A DNA stretch of 64,000 bases from Roseitalea porphyridii (GTDB taxonomy: Bacteria > Pseudomonadota > Alphaproteobacteria > Rhizobiales > Rhizobiaceae), in contig NZ_CP036532.1 in assembly GCF_004331955.1 (NCBI RefSeq), forward strand, positions 3,187,501 to 3,251,500, given 5' to 3'. The position numbers and the translations under genes are program-made. Of the stretch, positions 9,309 to 18,203 are shown piece after piece; the first letter of the stretch is position 1; every line of letters begins with the position of its first letter. The notes beneath the pieces were generated by a model. The model was not told the origin of the DNA and ran no database searches. It saw only the letters and a program-made list of their open reading frames with translations.

Positions 9309-10142
9309 CTAGGTGCCACGCGCCAGGAGTCGATAGAAAAGGCCTGCCGGCAACAGCCGCCTGCCTGCGGCCGCTAGCCGCGTCTGGGGTGTAACGTGGT
9401 AATGCGCCTTCGGGTTCGCGTCCGTCAGTGCCGACCTCAGGGCCCGATAGCACCATGACAGCGCCCGGCCGCCATCGTCGGCCGTGCCGCCGGCGCGCAA
9501 CTGCGCGATCCGGGCGCGATAACGCTCCGCATGCGCCGAACCCTCAACGTCGATGTATCGCTCGATCCAGGCAAGCGTGTTGACCGCAAGGCGCGAGGGC
9601 ACCGGCCCCGGCTCGATCAGGCTGACATGGACGCCCGTACCGGCAAGCTCCTGGCGCATCGTCAGCGTCAGCCCTTCGAGCGCGTACTTGGAGGCGGTGT
9701 AGGCGCCCCTCAGCGGCACCGGCACGAAACCGAGCACCGAGGAATTGTTGACGATCCGTCCGGCGCCCTGCGCGCGCATGGCCGGCAGGATGCGCCGGGT
9801 GAGGTCATGCCAGCCGAAAAGGTTCGCCTCGAACTGGGCGCGCAGCGCCTCGACCGGGACATCCTCGACGGCCCCGGGCTGCGCATGGGCGCCATTGTTG
9901 AACAGCGCATCGATACGGCCACCGGTCAACTCCATGGCAAGCGCCGCGCAGGCCGCAATCGAACCGGGGTCGGCATAGTCGAGCCGGACCCCCTGGAGGC
10001 CCTTTTCTCGCAACCGGTCCAGATCGGCCGCCTTGCGCGCGGTGGCGATCACGTGCCAGCCATCGTCCTGCAGCCTTTCGACGCAATAGGCGCCGATCCC
10101 CGACGAGCAGCCGGTGACGATGATGGAGGGTTTGCGTGCCAT
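9309..10142 (-). CDS. SDR family NAD(P)-dependent oxidoreductase
   Basis: A 277-residue classical short-chain dehydrogenase. The nucleotide-binding TGCSSGIG lies at residues 10-17, NNG at 82-84, and the catalytic residues are S134/S135, Y148 and K152 (YTASK). The substrate cannot be predicted; the C-terminal third, after about residue 190, is Arg/Ala-rich and not a recognised signature. The start at 10142 (MARKPSIIVTG) places the Rossmann fold at the N-terminus as usual; the frame is open a further 19 codons upstream. Divergent from the BrkB gene, with 74 bases between them. Confidence 0.88.
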   Translation of the reverse strand: MARKPSIIVTGCSSGIGAYCVERLQDDGWHVIATARKAADLDRLREKGLQGVRLDYADPGSIAACAALAMELTGGRIDALFNNGAHAQPGAVEDVPVEALRAQFEANLFGWHDLTRRILPAMRAQGAGRIVNNSSVLGFVPVPLRGAYTASKYALEGLTLTMRQELAGTGVHVSLIEPGPVPSRLAVNTLAWIERYIDVEGSAHAERYRARIAQLRAGGTADDGGRALSWCYRALRSALTDANPKAHYHVTPQTRLAAAGRRLLPAGLFYRLLARGT

Positions 10143-10216
10143 GACGTCCGAGCGTAGATTTCCGGCGGGGCGCTTGCCACATTGGGCATGCGGGCGCAAT
10201 TCAAACCGGCGACGCC

Positions 10217-11104
10217 ATGCTGCGACAATTCCTGATCACCCGGCGCGTCCTGCGTGATGCGGTGGGCCACTTCAACGAGACCGACGGCTGGGCGCTCGCC
10301 AGCCACGTCGCCCTGTCGACACTTCTCGCCATCTTTCCGTTCCTGATCTTTGCGACCACTCTTGCCACCTTCCTTGGTGCGGACCGGTTCGCCGAGACCG
10401 CCGTGCATCTGGTCTTCGACACCTGGCCCGAGCGCATCGCCGCGCCGATCGCGCGCGAGGTCGAGAACGTGCTGACCGTGCCGCGCGGCGGCCTGCTGAC
10501 CCTGTCGGTGATCATCGCGGCCGTGTTCGCATCCAACGGGATCGAGGCGCTGCGCGTCGCGCTGAACCGCGCCTACCGGGTTACCGAGACCCGCTCGTTC
10601 ACCTTTCAGCGCCTGCAGAGCTTCTTCTTCGTGCTGATCGCGACGATCGGGTTCATGGCGATCAGCTTCCTTCTCGTTCTCGCGCCGCTCGCCTACCGGA
10701 TCGCCGAACAATGGCTTCCCGGTATCGCGGCGGTCTCCTTCTCGATCGGCTTCTGGCGCTATGTCGTCGCTCTTGCGGTTCTGGTGACCGGCCTGTTCGT
10801 CGTGCACAAATGGCTGCCGGCCGGCCGCCGCAGCCTCGTATCGCTGGTGCCGGGCATCGCACTGACCATCTTCGCCTGGTTGCTCGGCGCGGGCATCTTC
10901 GCCGCCTATCTGGAGCGCTTCGCCACCTACGTGACCACCTATGCGGGACTGGCGTCGATCATGATCGCGCTGGTGTTCCTGTACATCATCTCGGCGATCT
11001 TCATCCTCGGCGCCGAGATCAACGCGGCGATCCTGCGCTATCGCGCAGCGCGCGCCTTCGTCCTGCCGGCCCGCGCGCCGACGGCGGGCCAGGCGGCCGA
11101 GTAA
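10217..11104 (+). CDS. YihY/virulence factor BrkB family membrane protein
   Basis: A 295-residue inner-membrane protein with about six transmembrane segments, of the YihY/BrkB family, once misnamed ribonuclease BN. Typical signatures are HVALSTLLAIFPFLIF near residues 30-45 and the late ETRSFTFQR region near 115. Its biochemical role is not established in any organism; transport across the inner membrane has been proposed. No partner gene is evident. Confidence 0.88.
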   Translation: MLRQFLITRRVLRDAVGHFNETDGWALASHVALSTLLAIFPFLIFATTLATFLGADRFAETAVHLVFDTWPERIAAPIAREVENVLTVPRGGLLTLSVIIAAVFASNGIEALRVALNRAYRVTETRSFTFQRLQSFFFVLIATIGFMAISFLLVLAPLAYRIAEQWLPGIAAVSFSIGFWRYVVALAVLVTGLFVVHKWLPAGRRSLVSLVPGIALTIFAWLLGAGIFAAYLERFATYVTTYAGLASIMIALVFLYIISAIFILGAEINAAILRYRAARAFVLPARAPTAGQAAE

Positions 11105-11210
11105 ACGGTTAACGGTTGGTTGACGCGATCGCTCGGCTTGCCCCGGCGCCGTTTCCGATGCGCCAACGCCTTTCGATTAGGTTGGCAGGGCCAAGGAGTA
11201 GGAACCGGCC

Positions 11211-11504
11211 ATGCTTGCCTATATGGACACGAACACGTTCCTGATGCTGTTGCTGATCGTCGGCGTTGCCGGGTTCTTCGGCGGCCTGGCGATGGACGGC
11301 GTGCTCGAAGAGGACGGCTTCGGCGTGATCGGCAACATGCTCATCCTGATCGCCGGCGCGGTCATCGGCATCCAGTTCGGCGGCGCCATCCGATTGCCGT
11401 TCGAATCGACGATCGCCGACGCGGTGCGCGCCATATCCGGCGCCTTCATCTGCCTGACGCTTCTGGCGCTCACAAAGAACGTGCTGCGCCGTTTCGGCCT
11501 ATGA
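11211..11504 (+). CDS. Small integral membrane protein, unknown function
   Basis: A 97-residue protein with three hydrophobic segments (about 8-25, 40-58 and 70-88) separated by short acidic or polar loops. The Gly-rich GNMLILIAGAVIGIQFGG segment recalls the GlsB/YeaQ transglycosylase-associated family, but the match is not firm. An AGGAG site upstream supports the start at 11211 over the in-frame ATG at 11223. Its stop codon overlaps the 3' end of the convergent gluQRS gene by 6 bases. Confidence 0.7.
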   Translation: MLAYMDTNTFLMLLLIVGVAGFFGGLAMDGVLEEDGFGVIGNMLILIAGAVIGIQFGGAIRLPFESTIADAVRAISGAFICLTLLALTKNVLRRFGL

Positions 11505-12413
11505 GCGAGGGGCGCCAAGTCCCACTATCCGCCTGATGTCGGCAGGGGTCGCGCCGGCCGCGCGCAACGCGGCGAGCGCGGTGTCGCCACGGCTCTTGGA
11601 GAGCTTGCGGCCGTCGGTTTCATCGACCACGAGGTCGTGGTGGTGATACTCCGGCTGCGGCAGGCCGAGCAGCGCCTGAAGCAGCACATGGGCGGCGGTG
11701 GCGTGAAACAGGTCACGCCCGCGCACCACATCGGTGATCCCCTGCAACGCATCGTCGACCACCACCGACAGGTGATAGCTGGTCGGCATGTCCCGCCGCG
11801 CCAGCACGAAGTCGCCCCAGGCGGTCGGATCGGCGGCAAGCCGGCCGGTTTCGCCCTCCGGCCCGGCGCCGTGCTCGGTCCAGCCGAGATCGCGCGCACC
11901 GCCCAGATGATCGATGGCGGCCGCAACGTCGAGACGCCAGATGTCGCCGCCTTCGCCCGGATCATGCGCGCGGCCCGGAAACAGCGGCGCCCCGTCCGGA
12001 TCGCGCGGCCAGATCGCGCCCGTCTCCTCGTGGGCCGCGACGAAGCGGCGAATATCGCCCCGGCTCATCGATGACCGATAGGCAAGCCCTGCCTCCGCCA
12101 GCCGTTCGAGCGCCGTGGCATAGTCGCCGAAATGGTCCGACTGCCTTCGCACGGGTTCTTCCCATTCGAGCCCCAGCCAGCGCAGCTCCTCGAGCATCCG
12201 CGCTTCGAACTCGGGCGTGCAGCGCGCCTGGTCTATATCCTCGATGCGCAGCAGGAACCGGCCGCCTACTGCCCTTGCCATCTCGAAATTGACGAGTGCC
12301 GAATAGGCGTGGCCGAGATGCAGATACCCGTTCGGGCTCGGGGCGAAACGGAAGACCGGGACCAAGGGCGACCTGTCTGAAGCGTCGTTGGAAGGGCTGG
12401 CAATCGGCCCCAT
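11499..12413 (-). CDS. gluQRS: Glutamyl-Q tRNA(Asp) synthetase
   Basis: A truncated glutamyl-tRNA synthetase paralogue (about 304 residues, no anticodon-binding domain). It attaches glutamate to queuosine at position 34 of tRNA(Asp). The class I motifs are present as HLGH near the N-terminus and KLSKS near the C-terminus. The Cys-X-Cys zinc ligands usual in this family are replaced (RSSMSRGDI), so the protein appears zinc-free. The start is uncertain: GTG 12422, ATG 12413, or TTG 12365, which would place FRFAPSPNG near residue 4 as in many homologues. Divergent from the DNA glycosylase gene. Confidence 0.9.
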   Translation of the reverse strand: MGPIASPSNDASDRSPLVPVFRFAPSPNGYLHLGHAYSALVNFEMARAVGGRFLLRIEDIDQARCTPEFEARMLEELRWLGLEWEEPVRRQSDHFGDYATALERLAEAGLAYRSSMSRGDIRRFVAAHEETGAIWPRDPDGAPLFPGRAHDPGEGGDIWRLDVAAAIDHLGGARDLGWTEHGAGPEGETGRLAADPTAWGDFVLARRDMPTSYHLSVVVDDALQGITDVVRGRDLFHATAAHVLLQALLGLPQPEYHHHDLVVDETDGRKLSKSRGDTALAALRAAGATPADIRRIVGLGAPRS

Positions 12414-12454
12414 CTGTGGCACATCGACCCGACGAACGAAAGGAACGCCCGACC

Positions 12455-13102
12455 GTGCCCCCGCACCGGACCATCGAGACGCTGGACGACATCGCCGAAG
12501 GGCTCGCCCATCTGACGGACGCCGACGCAGGGCTGGCGAAACTCGTCGACGAGGTGGAGCATGTGCCGCTGCGGCGTTCGACGCCCGGCTTCGCCGGGCT
12601 TGCGTCGATCATTGTCGCACAGCAGGTCTCCAAGCAGAGCGCCGACGCGATTACCGGACGCCTGACCCGGCTGGTCGATCCTCTGACGCCCGAGAACTAC
12701 GTGGCGGCCGGAGAAGCGGCCTGGCGCGAGGCGGGCCTGTCTCGGCCCAAGCAGCGGACGCTTCTTGCGGTCTGCGAGGCCATCGGGGCCGGCGCGCTCG
12801 ACCTCGAGCATCTGTGCACGATCCCCGCCGAGGACGCGGTCGCCGCGATGACGGCGGTCAAGGGCATCGGCCCGTGGACGGCGGAGGTGTATCTGCTTTT
12901 CGCCGCCGGCCATCGCGACATCTTCCCCGCCGGCGACCTGGCGCTGCAGGCGGCCGCGGGCGATCTGTTCGCGCTGGACGCGCGTCCCGGCGACAAGGCG
13001 CTGCGCGCGATGGCCGAATCATGGGCGCCCTGGCGGGGCGTCGCCGCGCGTCTCTTGTGGGCCTGGTATGGCCAGCGCAGCGGCCGCGCCGTGCTGCCCT
13101 GA
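12455..13102 (+). CDS. DNA-3-methyladenine glycosylase II family protein
   Basis: A 215-residue base-excision repair glycosylase of the HhH-GPD superfamily, which removes alkylated purines. The helix-hairpin-helix reads VKGIGPWTAEVYLLF, followed by the catalytic aspartate in FPAGDLALQ. The preferred start is a GTG at 12455 with AAAGGA about 10 bases upstream. The frame extends upstream, but that part overlaps the divergent gluQRS start. The length fits the short bacterial AlkA-like branch that lacks the N-terminal Ada-type domain. Confidence 0.9.
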   Translation: MPPHRTIETLDDIAEGLAHLTDADAGLAKLVDEVEHVPLRRSTPGFAGLASIIVAQQVSKQSADAITGRLTRLVDPLTPENYVAAGEAAWREAGLSRPKQRTLLAVCEAIGAGALDLEHLCTIPAEDAVAAMTAVKGIGPWTAEVYLLFAAGHRDIFPAGDLALQAAAGDLFALDARPGDKALRAMAESWAPWRGVAARLLWAWYGQRSGRAVLP

Positions 13103-13235
13103 CCGGCCGGCCGCGCCAAACTGTTGAATAGCGGCCATTTTCCTATACATAGAAGCGATCGCAGCTAGCTTCACAAGCCTGTCACAAGGCGCTTAGTATA
13201 AGGCGCGCGAGAGGCAGAACTGAAAGGGGCCGGTC

Positions 13236-13793
13236 TTGACAGTGGCCGTTTCACCGGAGGCGCTTCCCTCCCTGGTGCTGAATGCAGACTACCGTCCGCT
13301 GAGCTACTATCCGCTTTCAATCTGGTCGTGGCAGGACGCGATCAAGGCTGTCTTTCTGGACCGTGTGAACATCGTCGCAGAATATGAACACGAGGTCCGC
13401 TCGCCGTCGGCGGCGATGCGGCTGCCCTCGGTCGTTTCGCTGAAGCAGTACGTCAAGCCCGCGCTCTACCCCGCCTTCACCCGGTTCAACGTGTTCCTGC
13501 GCGACCGTTTCGAATGCCAGTATTGCGGCGCGGCCGACGATCTGACCTTCGACCATCTGGTCCCGCGCCGCTTCGGCGGCCAGACGACCTGGGAAAACAT
13601 CGTCACTGCCTGCTCGTCCTGCAATCTGCGCAAGGGCGGCCGCATGCCCCAGAACACCGACATGCAACCCCAGCAGATGCCCTATCAGCCGACCGTGCAC
13701 GATTTGCACCACAATGGCCGCAGCTTTCCGCCGAACTATCTGCACGAAAGCTGGATGGACTATCTGTACTGGGACGTCGAACTGGAGCCTTAG
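13236..13793 (+). CDS. HNH endonuclease
   Basis: A 185-residue HNH protein widespread in Alphaproteobacteria. It starts at TTG 13236 (or GTG 13242), with AAAGGGG just upstream. The HNH core has two CXXC zinc knuckles (CQYCG and CSSCNLRKGG, about residues 93-130) around the metal-binding DHLVPRRFGGQTTWENIV. Its conservation suggests a housekeeping nuclease role rather than part of a mobile or restriction system. No methylase or toxin partner adjoins it. It is convergent with dsbB. Confidence 0.88.
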   Translation: MTVAVSPEALPSLVLNADYRPLSYYPLSIWSWQDAIKAVFLDRVNIVAEYEHEVRSPSAAMRLPSVVSLKQYVKPALYPAFTRFNVFLRDRFECQYCGAADDLTFDHLVPRRFGGQTTWENIVTACSSCNLRKGGRMPQNTDMQPQQMPYQPTVHDLHHNGRSFPPNYLHESWMDYLYWDVELEP

Positions 13794-13808
13794 GCCGACC
13801 GCGACGGT

Positions 13809-14324
13809 TCAGCGCGCCGGACGCGTGGCCAGCAGGAAGGCCGCGATTGCGAGGCCGGCGCTGGCGATCACGTTCCATCCCGCAAAGGACAGGCCCAGAA
13901 ACCGGCCCGCCGCCTCGTCGCAGGACGGCGGCGTGACCGCGTCCAGATCGGCCAGAAGGCTGCCGGCATCGGTGGCGATGCCGGAGGTGGCGGAGGTGGC
14001 GCAGTCGGCCGGCCCCTGCCACCACGCCCATTCGACGCCCGCGTGATAGACACCCAGATAGAGGCCGTAGACCATCAGCAGGCCGCCGGCGACAAGTGCG
14101 CCGCGCACGACCAGTAACGGCCATCCGAGCCCGGCCGCCAGCGCGCCGACGAGCGTGACCGGGATAGCGGCATAGTAGGGCGTGCGCTGCTCAAGGCACA
14201 GCGCACACGGAATGAACCCGCCGACATGTTCGAAGGCCAGCGCCGTGCCGACGACAAGCGCCATGGCCGCAGCCAGGGCGAGCGCGCCGAACAGGTGCAC
14301 ATTGCGATTGCGGGTCACGTCCAT
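13809..14324 (-). CDS. dsbB: Disulfide bond formation protein B
   Basis: A 171-residue, four-helix inner-membrane quinone reductase that reoxidises DsbA. The first periplasmic loop has the CXXC pair (IPCALCLEQR, about residues 38-41), and the second cysteine pair lies in the large loop (ADCATS and PPSCDEA). The start at 14324 (MDVTRNRNVHLFG) is preferred because the longer frame from 14387 would overlap exoD. It follows exoD by about 40 bases on the same strand. Confidence 0.9.
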   Translation of the reverse strand: MDVTRNRNVHLFGALALAAAMALVVGTALAFEHVGGFIPCALCLEQRTPYYAAIPVTLVGALAAGLGWPLLVVRGALVAGGLLMVYGLYLGVYHAGVEWAWWQGPADCATSATSGIATDAGSLLADLDAVTPPSCDEAAGRFLGLSFAGWNVIASAGLAIAAFLLATRPAR

Positions 14325-14364
14325 GGGATGGTCTGTTCCGGCCGATTGTGGCGCGGGCGTGGTA

Positions 14365-15042
14365 TCAGCCGGCCAGCAGGCCGACAAGATAGTAGATCAG
14401 CGCCGGTCCGCCGACGGCCAGAAGCAGCACCCAGGCAAGCCCGATCACCAGACCGCCGATCACGAACAGCCCGTCACGCTCGATCAGCCCGACCGCCACG
14501 AGCGAGACGCCGAAGCCAGGCACGGTGTTGGTCAGCGGCAGCGGCACCAGGATCGAAAGACACGGGACGACCATCAACGCGCCGATCACGCGCGTGCCGC
14601 GATCACCGGTCAGGCCGACCAGGCGCGGATGCGCGAGCTTTTCGACGAACCCGCCGCCATAGCGGCGCGTCCGGTCGACCACGTCGAGCAGGCCGGCGAC
14701 CGGAAGCTTCCGGTTGCGCAGCGCATCGGGCAGCCACGGCGCGCGGCGGCCCATGGCCATCTGCCATGCGAGCACGACCATCGGCAGCGCGACCAGTTGC
14801 GGCAGCAGATAGACGAACGGCAGACAGCACGGCAGCGCCAGGATCAGGATCAGAAGACCGAACGCGCGCTCCTCCATCGCGTCGCTAAGTTCGCCCAGCG
14901 TCATCTCGGCGGCAAGATCGTCGCCGGACTGCGTCCTGAGGATGTGCTCGATCTTGGCCAGCGCGCCGCGCGGCGTTGTCTCGTCGGCGCTCATTGCATC
15001 GGTCATCGCCATGTCCGGCTCTGTGGTCTGCTGCGTGCTCAT
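14365..15042 (-). CDS. exoD: Exopolysaccharide biosynthesis protein, ExoD family
   Basis: A 225-residue ExoD-family membrane protein with several hydrophobic helices in the second half and a soluble N-terminus of about 60 residues. The family is named for a Sinorhizobium locus that affects exopolysaccharide and alkali tolerance; the molecular function remains unclear. Characteristic segments are MEERAFGLLILILALPCCLP and the paired-Gly C-terminal helices. Upstream of dsbB and probably cotranscribed. Confidence 0.88.
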   Translation of the reverse strand: MSTQQTTEPDMAMTDAMSADETTPRGALAKIEHILRTQSGDDLAAEMTLGELSDAMEERAFGLLILILALPCCLPFVYLLPQLVALPMVVLAWQMAMGRRAPWLPDALRNRKLPVAGLLDVVDRTRRYGGGFVEKLAHPRLVGLTGDRGTRVIGALMVVPCLSILVPLPLTNTVPGFGVSLVAVGLIERDGLFVIGGLVIGLAWVLLLAVGGPALIYYLVGLLAG

Positions 15043-15116
15043 AACAGACCCCGCCTAGCGGCAAAGCCCAAAGATTGCCTAAACGAGGCCCCGTCGACCG
15101 CCTCGGCCGGCCTGCC

Positions 15117-15145
15117 TTGACGGATCGGTGGCGCGCTCCTACAGC
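15117..15145 (+). promoter_or_regulatory. Promoter of tRNA-Leu
   Basis: TTGACG (15117-15122), a 17-bp spacer and TACAGC (15140-15145) lie about 18 bases before the mature tRNA 5' end, the usual distance for a stable RNA promoter. Confidence 0.55.
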
Positions 15146-15163
15146 TTTGCTCGGCCATGGCCA

Positions 15164-15248
15164 GCCCCTTTGGCGGAATTGGTAGACGCGCCGGACTCAA
15201 AATCCGGTTCCTTCGGGAGTTCCGGTTCGACCCCGGAAGGGGGCACCA
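15164..15248 (+). tRNA. tRNA-Leu(CAA)
   Basis: An 85-nt class II tRNA with encoded CCA. The acceptor stem pairs GCCCCTT with AGGGGGC. The anticodon stem is CCGGA/TCCGG with loop CTCAAAA, giving anticodon CAA, which reads UUG. A long variable arm with a TTCGGG turn follows, and the T loop has TTCGA. No integrase or duplicated 3' end is seen nearby, so it is not an obvious island attachment site. Confidence 0.95.
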
Positions 15249-15306
15249 TGGGCCACGCCGTTCCCGACCGGCGTTCAAGGTTCGAAGGCGCGAAAGAACG
15301 CCGGCC

Positions 15307-16917
15307 ATGCTGCCCACAGATCCCGACAGTTACGCAAGCCTGATGCGGACGTTCGAGTGGCGGCTGCCGGCCCGCTTCAACATCGGCACCGCCTGCGCCG
15401 ACGAACCGGCCCGCACGGCGCCCGACCGGCGGGCGATCATCGACGTCGAGGGCGACGAACGGCGCGTGCTGAGCTTCGCCGACCTCGCCCGGAAATCGCG
15501 CCGTCTGGCCGCCGCGCTTGCCGACGCAGGCATCGGCCGGGGCGACCGGGTCGCCATCATGGTTCCCCAGTCGATCGAGGCGGCAGTCACCCATCTTGCC
15601 GTTTATCGGCTCGGCGCGATCGCCGTGCCGATGGCGACGCAATTCGGGCCGGATGCGATCGCCTATCGGCTTGCAGCCTCCGGGGCCCGTGCCTTCGTCG
15701 CCTTCGCCAAGGGGATCGAACGCGCCAGGACCCTCCCCCGCGGGCTGGGCGATGTCGACCTCGTCGTCGCGTCCAACCGCGCGCCCGCCGGCGCGGTTCT
15801 GCTCGACGAGTTGATCGCGGCGGCCGGCGACACGGTCCTTGAGGCCGACACGACGCCGGACGATCCGGCCATGATGCTGTTCACCTCGGGCACGACCGGG
15901 CAGCCCAAGGGCACGCTGCACGGCCACCGGGTGCTGCTCGGCCACCTGCCGGGCATCGAGATTGCCCAGCATTTCATGCCGCAGCCGGGCGACGTGTTCT
16001 GGACACCGTCCGACTGGGCCTGGGCGGGCGGTCTGCTCAACGCGCTGTTGCCGGCGCTTTGCCACGGCCTTCCCGTGGTCGCAGCGCGTGCGCCCCGGTT
16101 CGAACCCGGCTGGGCGCTCGAAGTGATGCGGACCGCGCGGGTCACCAACGTCTTCCTGCCGCCCACCGCCTTGCGCATGCTGCTGGCGGCCGAGGGCCTG
16201 TCGTTCGATGGCCTCTCGCTCAGGGTGATCGGCACGGCCGGCGAGGCGCTCGGCCATCGGACCCACGCACGCGCAACCGAGCGGTTCGGCGTGCCGGTCA
16301 ACGAGTTCTACGGCCAGACCGAATGCAACGCCATGCTCGCCAATTGCGCCGCGCTCGGCGTCGACCGGCCCGGCTCGATGGGCAGGCCGGTGCCCGGCCA
16401 CGAGGTCGCGATCCTGCGCGCCGACGGTTCCCGCGCCGATGTCGGCGAGGCCGGCGAGGTCGCCGTGCGCGCGCCCGATCCCGTCATGTTCCTGGGCTAC
16501 TGGCGCGACGCGGAAGCGACCCGGGCCAAGTTCCGCAGGGGCTGGCTGATGACCGGCGACTCAGGGCGCATGGACGCCGAAGGCTACTTCCATTTCGTCT
16601 CGCGCATGGACGATGTGATCACTTCGTCCGGCTACCGGATCGGACCGTCCGAGGTCGAGGATTGCCTTGCCGCCCATCCCGATATCGAGATGGCGGCCGT
16701 CGTGGGCAGGCCCGATCCGGTCCGCACCGAGATCGTGGCCGCCTTCGTCAAGCTCCGCGACGGCGTCGCCGGGAACGAAGCGCTGAAGCGCGAAATCGCC
16801 GGGTTCGTCAGGGCACGCCTGTCCGCGCATCAGTATCCGCGCGAGATCCACTTCGTGGACGCGATCCCGCTGACCGAGTCGGGCAAGGTGATCCGCCGTC
16901 ATTTCCGCGACGGGTGA
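15307..16917 (+). CDS. AMP-binding acyl-CoA synthetase
   Basis: A 536-residue ANL-superfamily ligase that activates a carboxylic acid with ATP and CoA. The P-loop-like motif MLFTSGTTGQPKG lies near residue 195. TGDSGRMDAEGYFHFVSRMDD and SGYRIGPSEVE lie near residues 420-445. The catalytic lysine is in ESGKVIRR near the C-terminus. Substrate preference is not readable; the subfamily is acetyl-CoA-synthetase-like, including medium-chain enzymes. The ATG at 15307 is the first sensible start after the tRNA. Confidence 0.9.
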   Translation: MLPTDPDSYASLMRTFEWRLPARFNIGTACADEPARTAPDRRAIIDVEGDERRVLSFADLARKSRRLAAALADAGIGRGDRVAIMVPQSIEAAVTHLAVYRLGAIAVPMATQFGPDAIAYRLAASGARAFVAFAKGIERARTLPRGLGDVDLVVASNRAPAGAVLLDELIAAAGDTVLEADTTPDDPAMMLFTSGTTGQPKGTLHGHRVLLGHLPGIEIAQHFMPQPGDVFWTPSDWAWAGGLLNALLPALCHGLPVVAARAPRFEPGWALEVMRTARVTNVFLPPTALRMLLAAEGLSFDGLSLRVIGTAGEALGHRTHARATERFGVPVNEFYGQTECNAMLANCAALGVDRPGSMGRPVPGHEVAILRADGSRADVGEAGEVAVRAPDPVMFLGYWRDAEATRAKFRRGWLMTGDSGRMDAEGYFHFVSRMDDVITSSGYRIGPSEVEDCLAAHPDIEMAAVVGRPDPVRTEIVAAFVKLRDGVAGNEALKREIAGFVRARLSAHQYPREIHFVDAIPLTESGKVIRRHFRDG

Positions 16918-16922
16918 CGCCG

Positions 16923-18197
16923 TCAGCGGCGTGCCAGGAGGCTGTTGAGCCGCCGCCGCATGTGCCGCGCCGTGGTCCGCGTCGACTTGTACAGTTCGAT
17001 CTGCGTGGCCGCCTGGCGGACTTCGCGGTCGCGTCCCTGCTCGAGCCCGATCACAAGCGTGAACAGATCGCGCCGCTCCTGCCAGAGCCGGCTCATCACC
17101 GGATGGTCCTCGGGCGCGCAACTGTCCGCGCTGGTGATGTTGGGATCGTCGATCAGCGCTTCGGTCGCGCGCTGCATGAGCAGCGTACCCGGCGAGAAGC
17201 GGGCGAGCGTCTCGTCGAAAGTGGTCTTCCAGGTCCAGGCCCGGCCCGCATCGACGAACACGATCAGCGAGGCGATGACGCGCTCGCCGAGCTTGAGTTG
17301 ATGGATGCGGCAGCGGTCGCGGTCGGCAAGCCCGTTCACCGCCTCGCGGGCGAACGCCGCCCGGTAGCGGTCCGCGGCCAGCGAGGTGCGCTGGCGCCCT
17401 TTCCAGCCGGCGTTTTCAAGAAGCAGGAACTCCTCCATCGCGATCCGCACCGCCTCGCGGTTGCGGGCGATGTCAAAGGACAGTCCGCCCATCGCGTCGA
17501 GGTTGCGCCAGAGCCGGGCCATGTTGCGCCGGTGATGGCCGCTGACGGTCCGCTTGAGATAGTCGTCGGCATCGCCGGTCGCATCGAGCACCGGCCGGCG
17601 CACGGGCCGCGTCGACGCCATCGGAAGGCCGTTCGACAGCGCGACCGAGCGGAACAGCGAGACGACCGGGCTGTCGGCGAAGACGTCCGGCAGGGCGAGG
17701 ATGTTGGGCAACGGAATGCCCGGCAGCGCCAGCGTCTGCATCAGATCGTCGATGATCTGCGCGCTTTCGCGCCGCTCGACGAGCGGCGCACCGTAGGGCC
17801 CGAACGGGCTGGACCATGCGCGGATCAGGTCCGGTCCGATCCGGAAACCGGGCTTCTCGATCGTGTAGGGCATCATGAAGCGCGTGTTCGCGTCGCGCTG
17901 ATCGCGATCCTGCAGCACCATCAGGTAGACCTGCCGCTCGTCGAGGCGCGGCATCGCCGGCACGCAGAAGCGCGGTGCGAAGAAGATGTTCGGTTCGACC
18001 GTGAAATCGGTCACCGGGTCGAGATCGTCGAAGATGTCGAAGCCGGCGCTCGCCGGATAGACCGCGAACTTGCGGTTGCCCTTGGTCAGCCGGCTCTGCG
18101 GCACGGCGGGGGAGGTCTCCGACGCCCCGCTGCTGCCCGGCATGATCAGGGCCGCGCCTTCGGCGACGTCTTCCTCGATCACCGGCAATGCGGACAT
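16923..18197 (-). CDS. GNAT family acetyltransferase, CelD/BcsL-like
   Basis: A 424-residue protein with a C-terminal GNAT_6 (BioF2/CelD-type) domain, about residues 215-395. Its signatures are VSGHHRRNMARLWRNLD, EFLLLENAGWKGRQRTSL and KTTFDETLARFSPGTLL. Such proteins are found with exopolysaccharide or cellulose genes and are thought to acylate sugars or lipid carriers. It lies 6 bases after the polysaccharide flippase gene on the same strand, so the two are probably one operon acting on a surface glycan. The acyl donor and acceptor are unknown. Confidence 0.82.
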   Translation of the reverse strand: MSALPVIEEDVAEGAALIMPGSSGASETSPAVPQSRLTKGNRKFAVYPASAGFDIFDDLDPVTDFTVEPNIFFAPRFCVPAMPRLDERQVYLMVLQDRDQRDANTRFMMPYTIEKPGFRIGPDLIRAWSSPFGPYGAPLVERRESAQIIDDLMQTLALPGIPLPNILALPDVFADSPVVSLFRSVALSNGLPMASTRPVRRPVLDATGDADDYLKRTVSGHHRRNMARLWRNLDAMGGLSFDIARNREAVRIAMEEFLLLENAGWKGRQRTSLAADRYRAAFAREAVNGLADRDRCRIHQLKLGERVIASLIVFVDAGRAWTWKTTFDETLARFSPGTLLMQRATEALIDDPNITSADSCAPEDHPVMSRLWQERRDLFTLVIGLEQGRDREVRQAATQIELYKSTRTTARHMRRRLNSLLARR

Positions 18198-18203
18198 GGC
18201 GTT

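Noticed and set aside
13123-13146. Promoter TTGAAT...TATACA before the HNH gene
   Set aside because: The spacer is only 14 bases for the best -10, so it is not convincing.
15164-15248. tRNA-Leu as the attachment site of an integrated element
   Set aside because: No integrase, no second copy of the tRNA 3' end and no compositional change were seen nearby.
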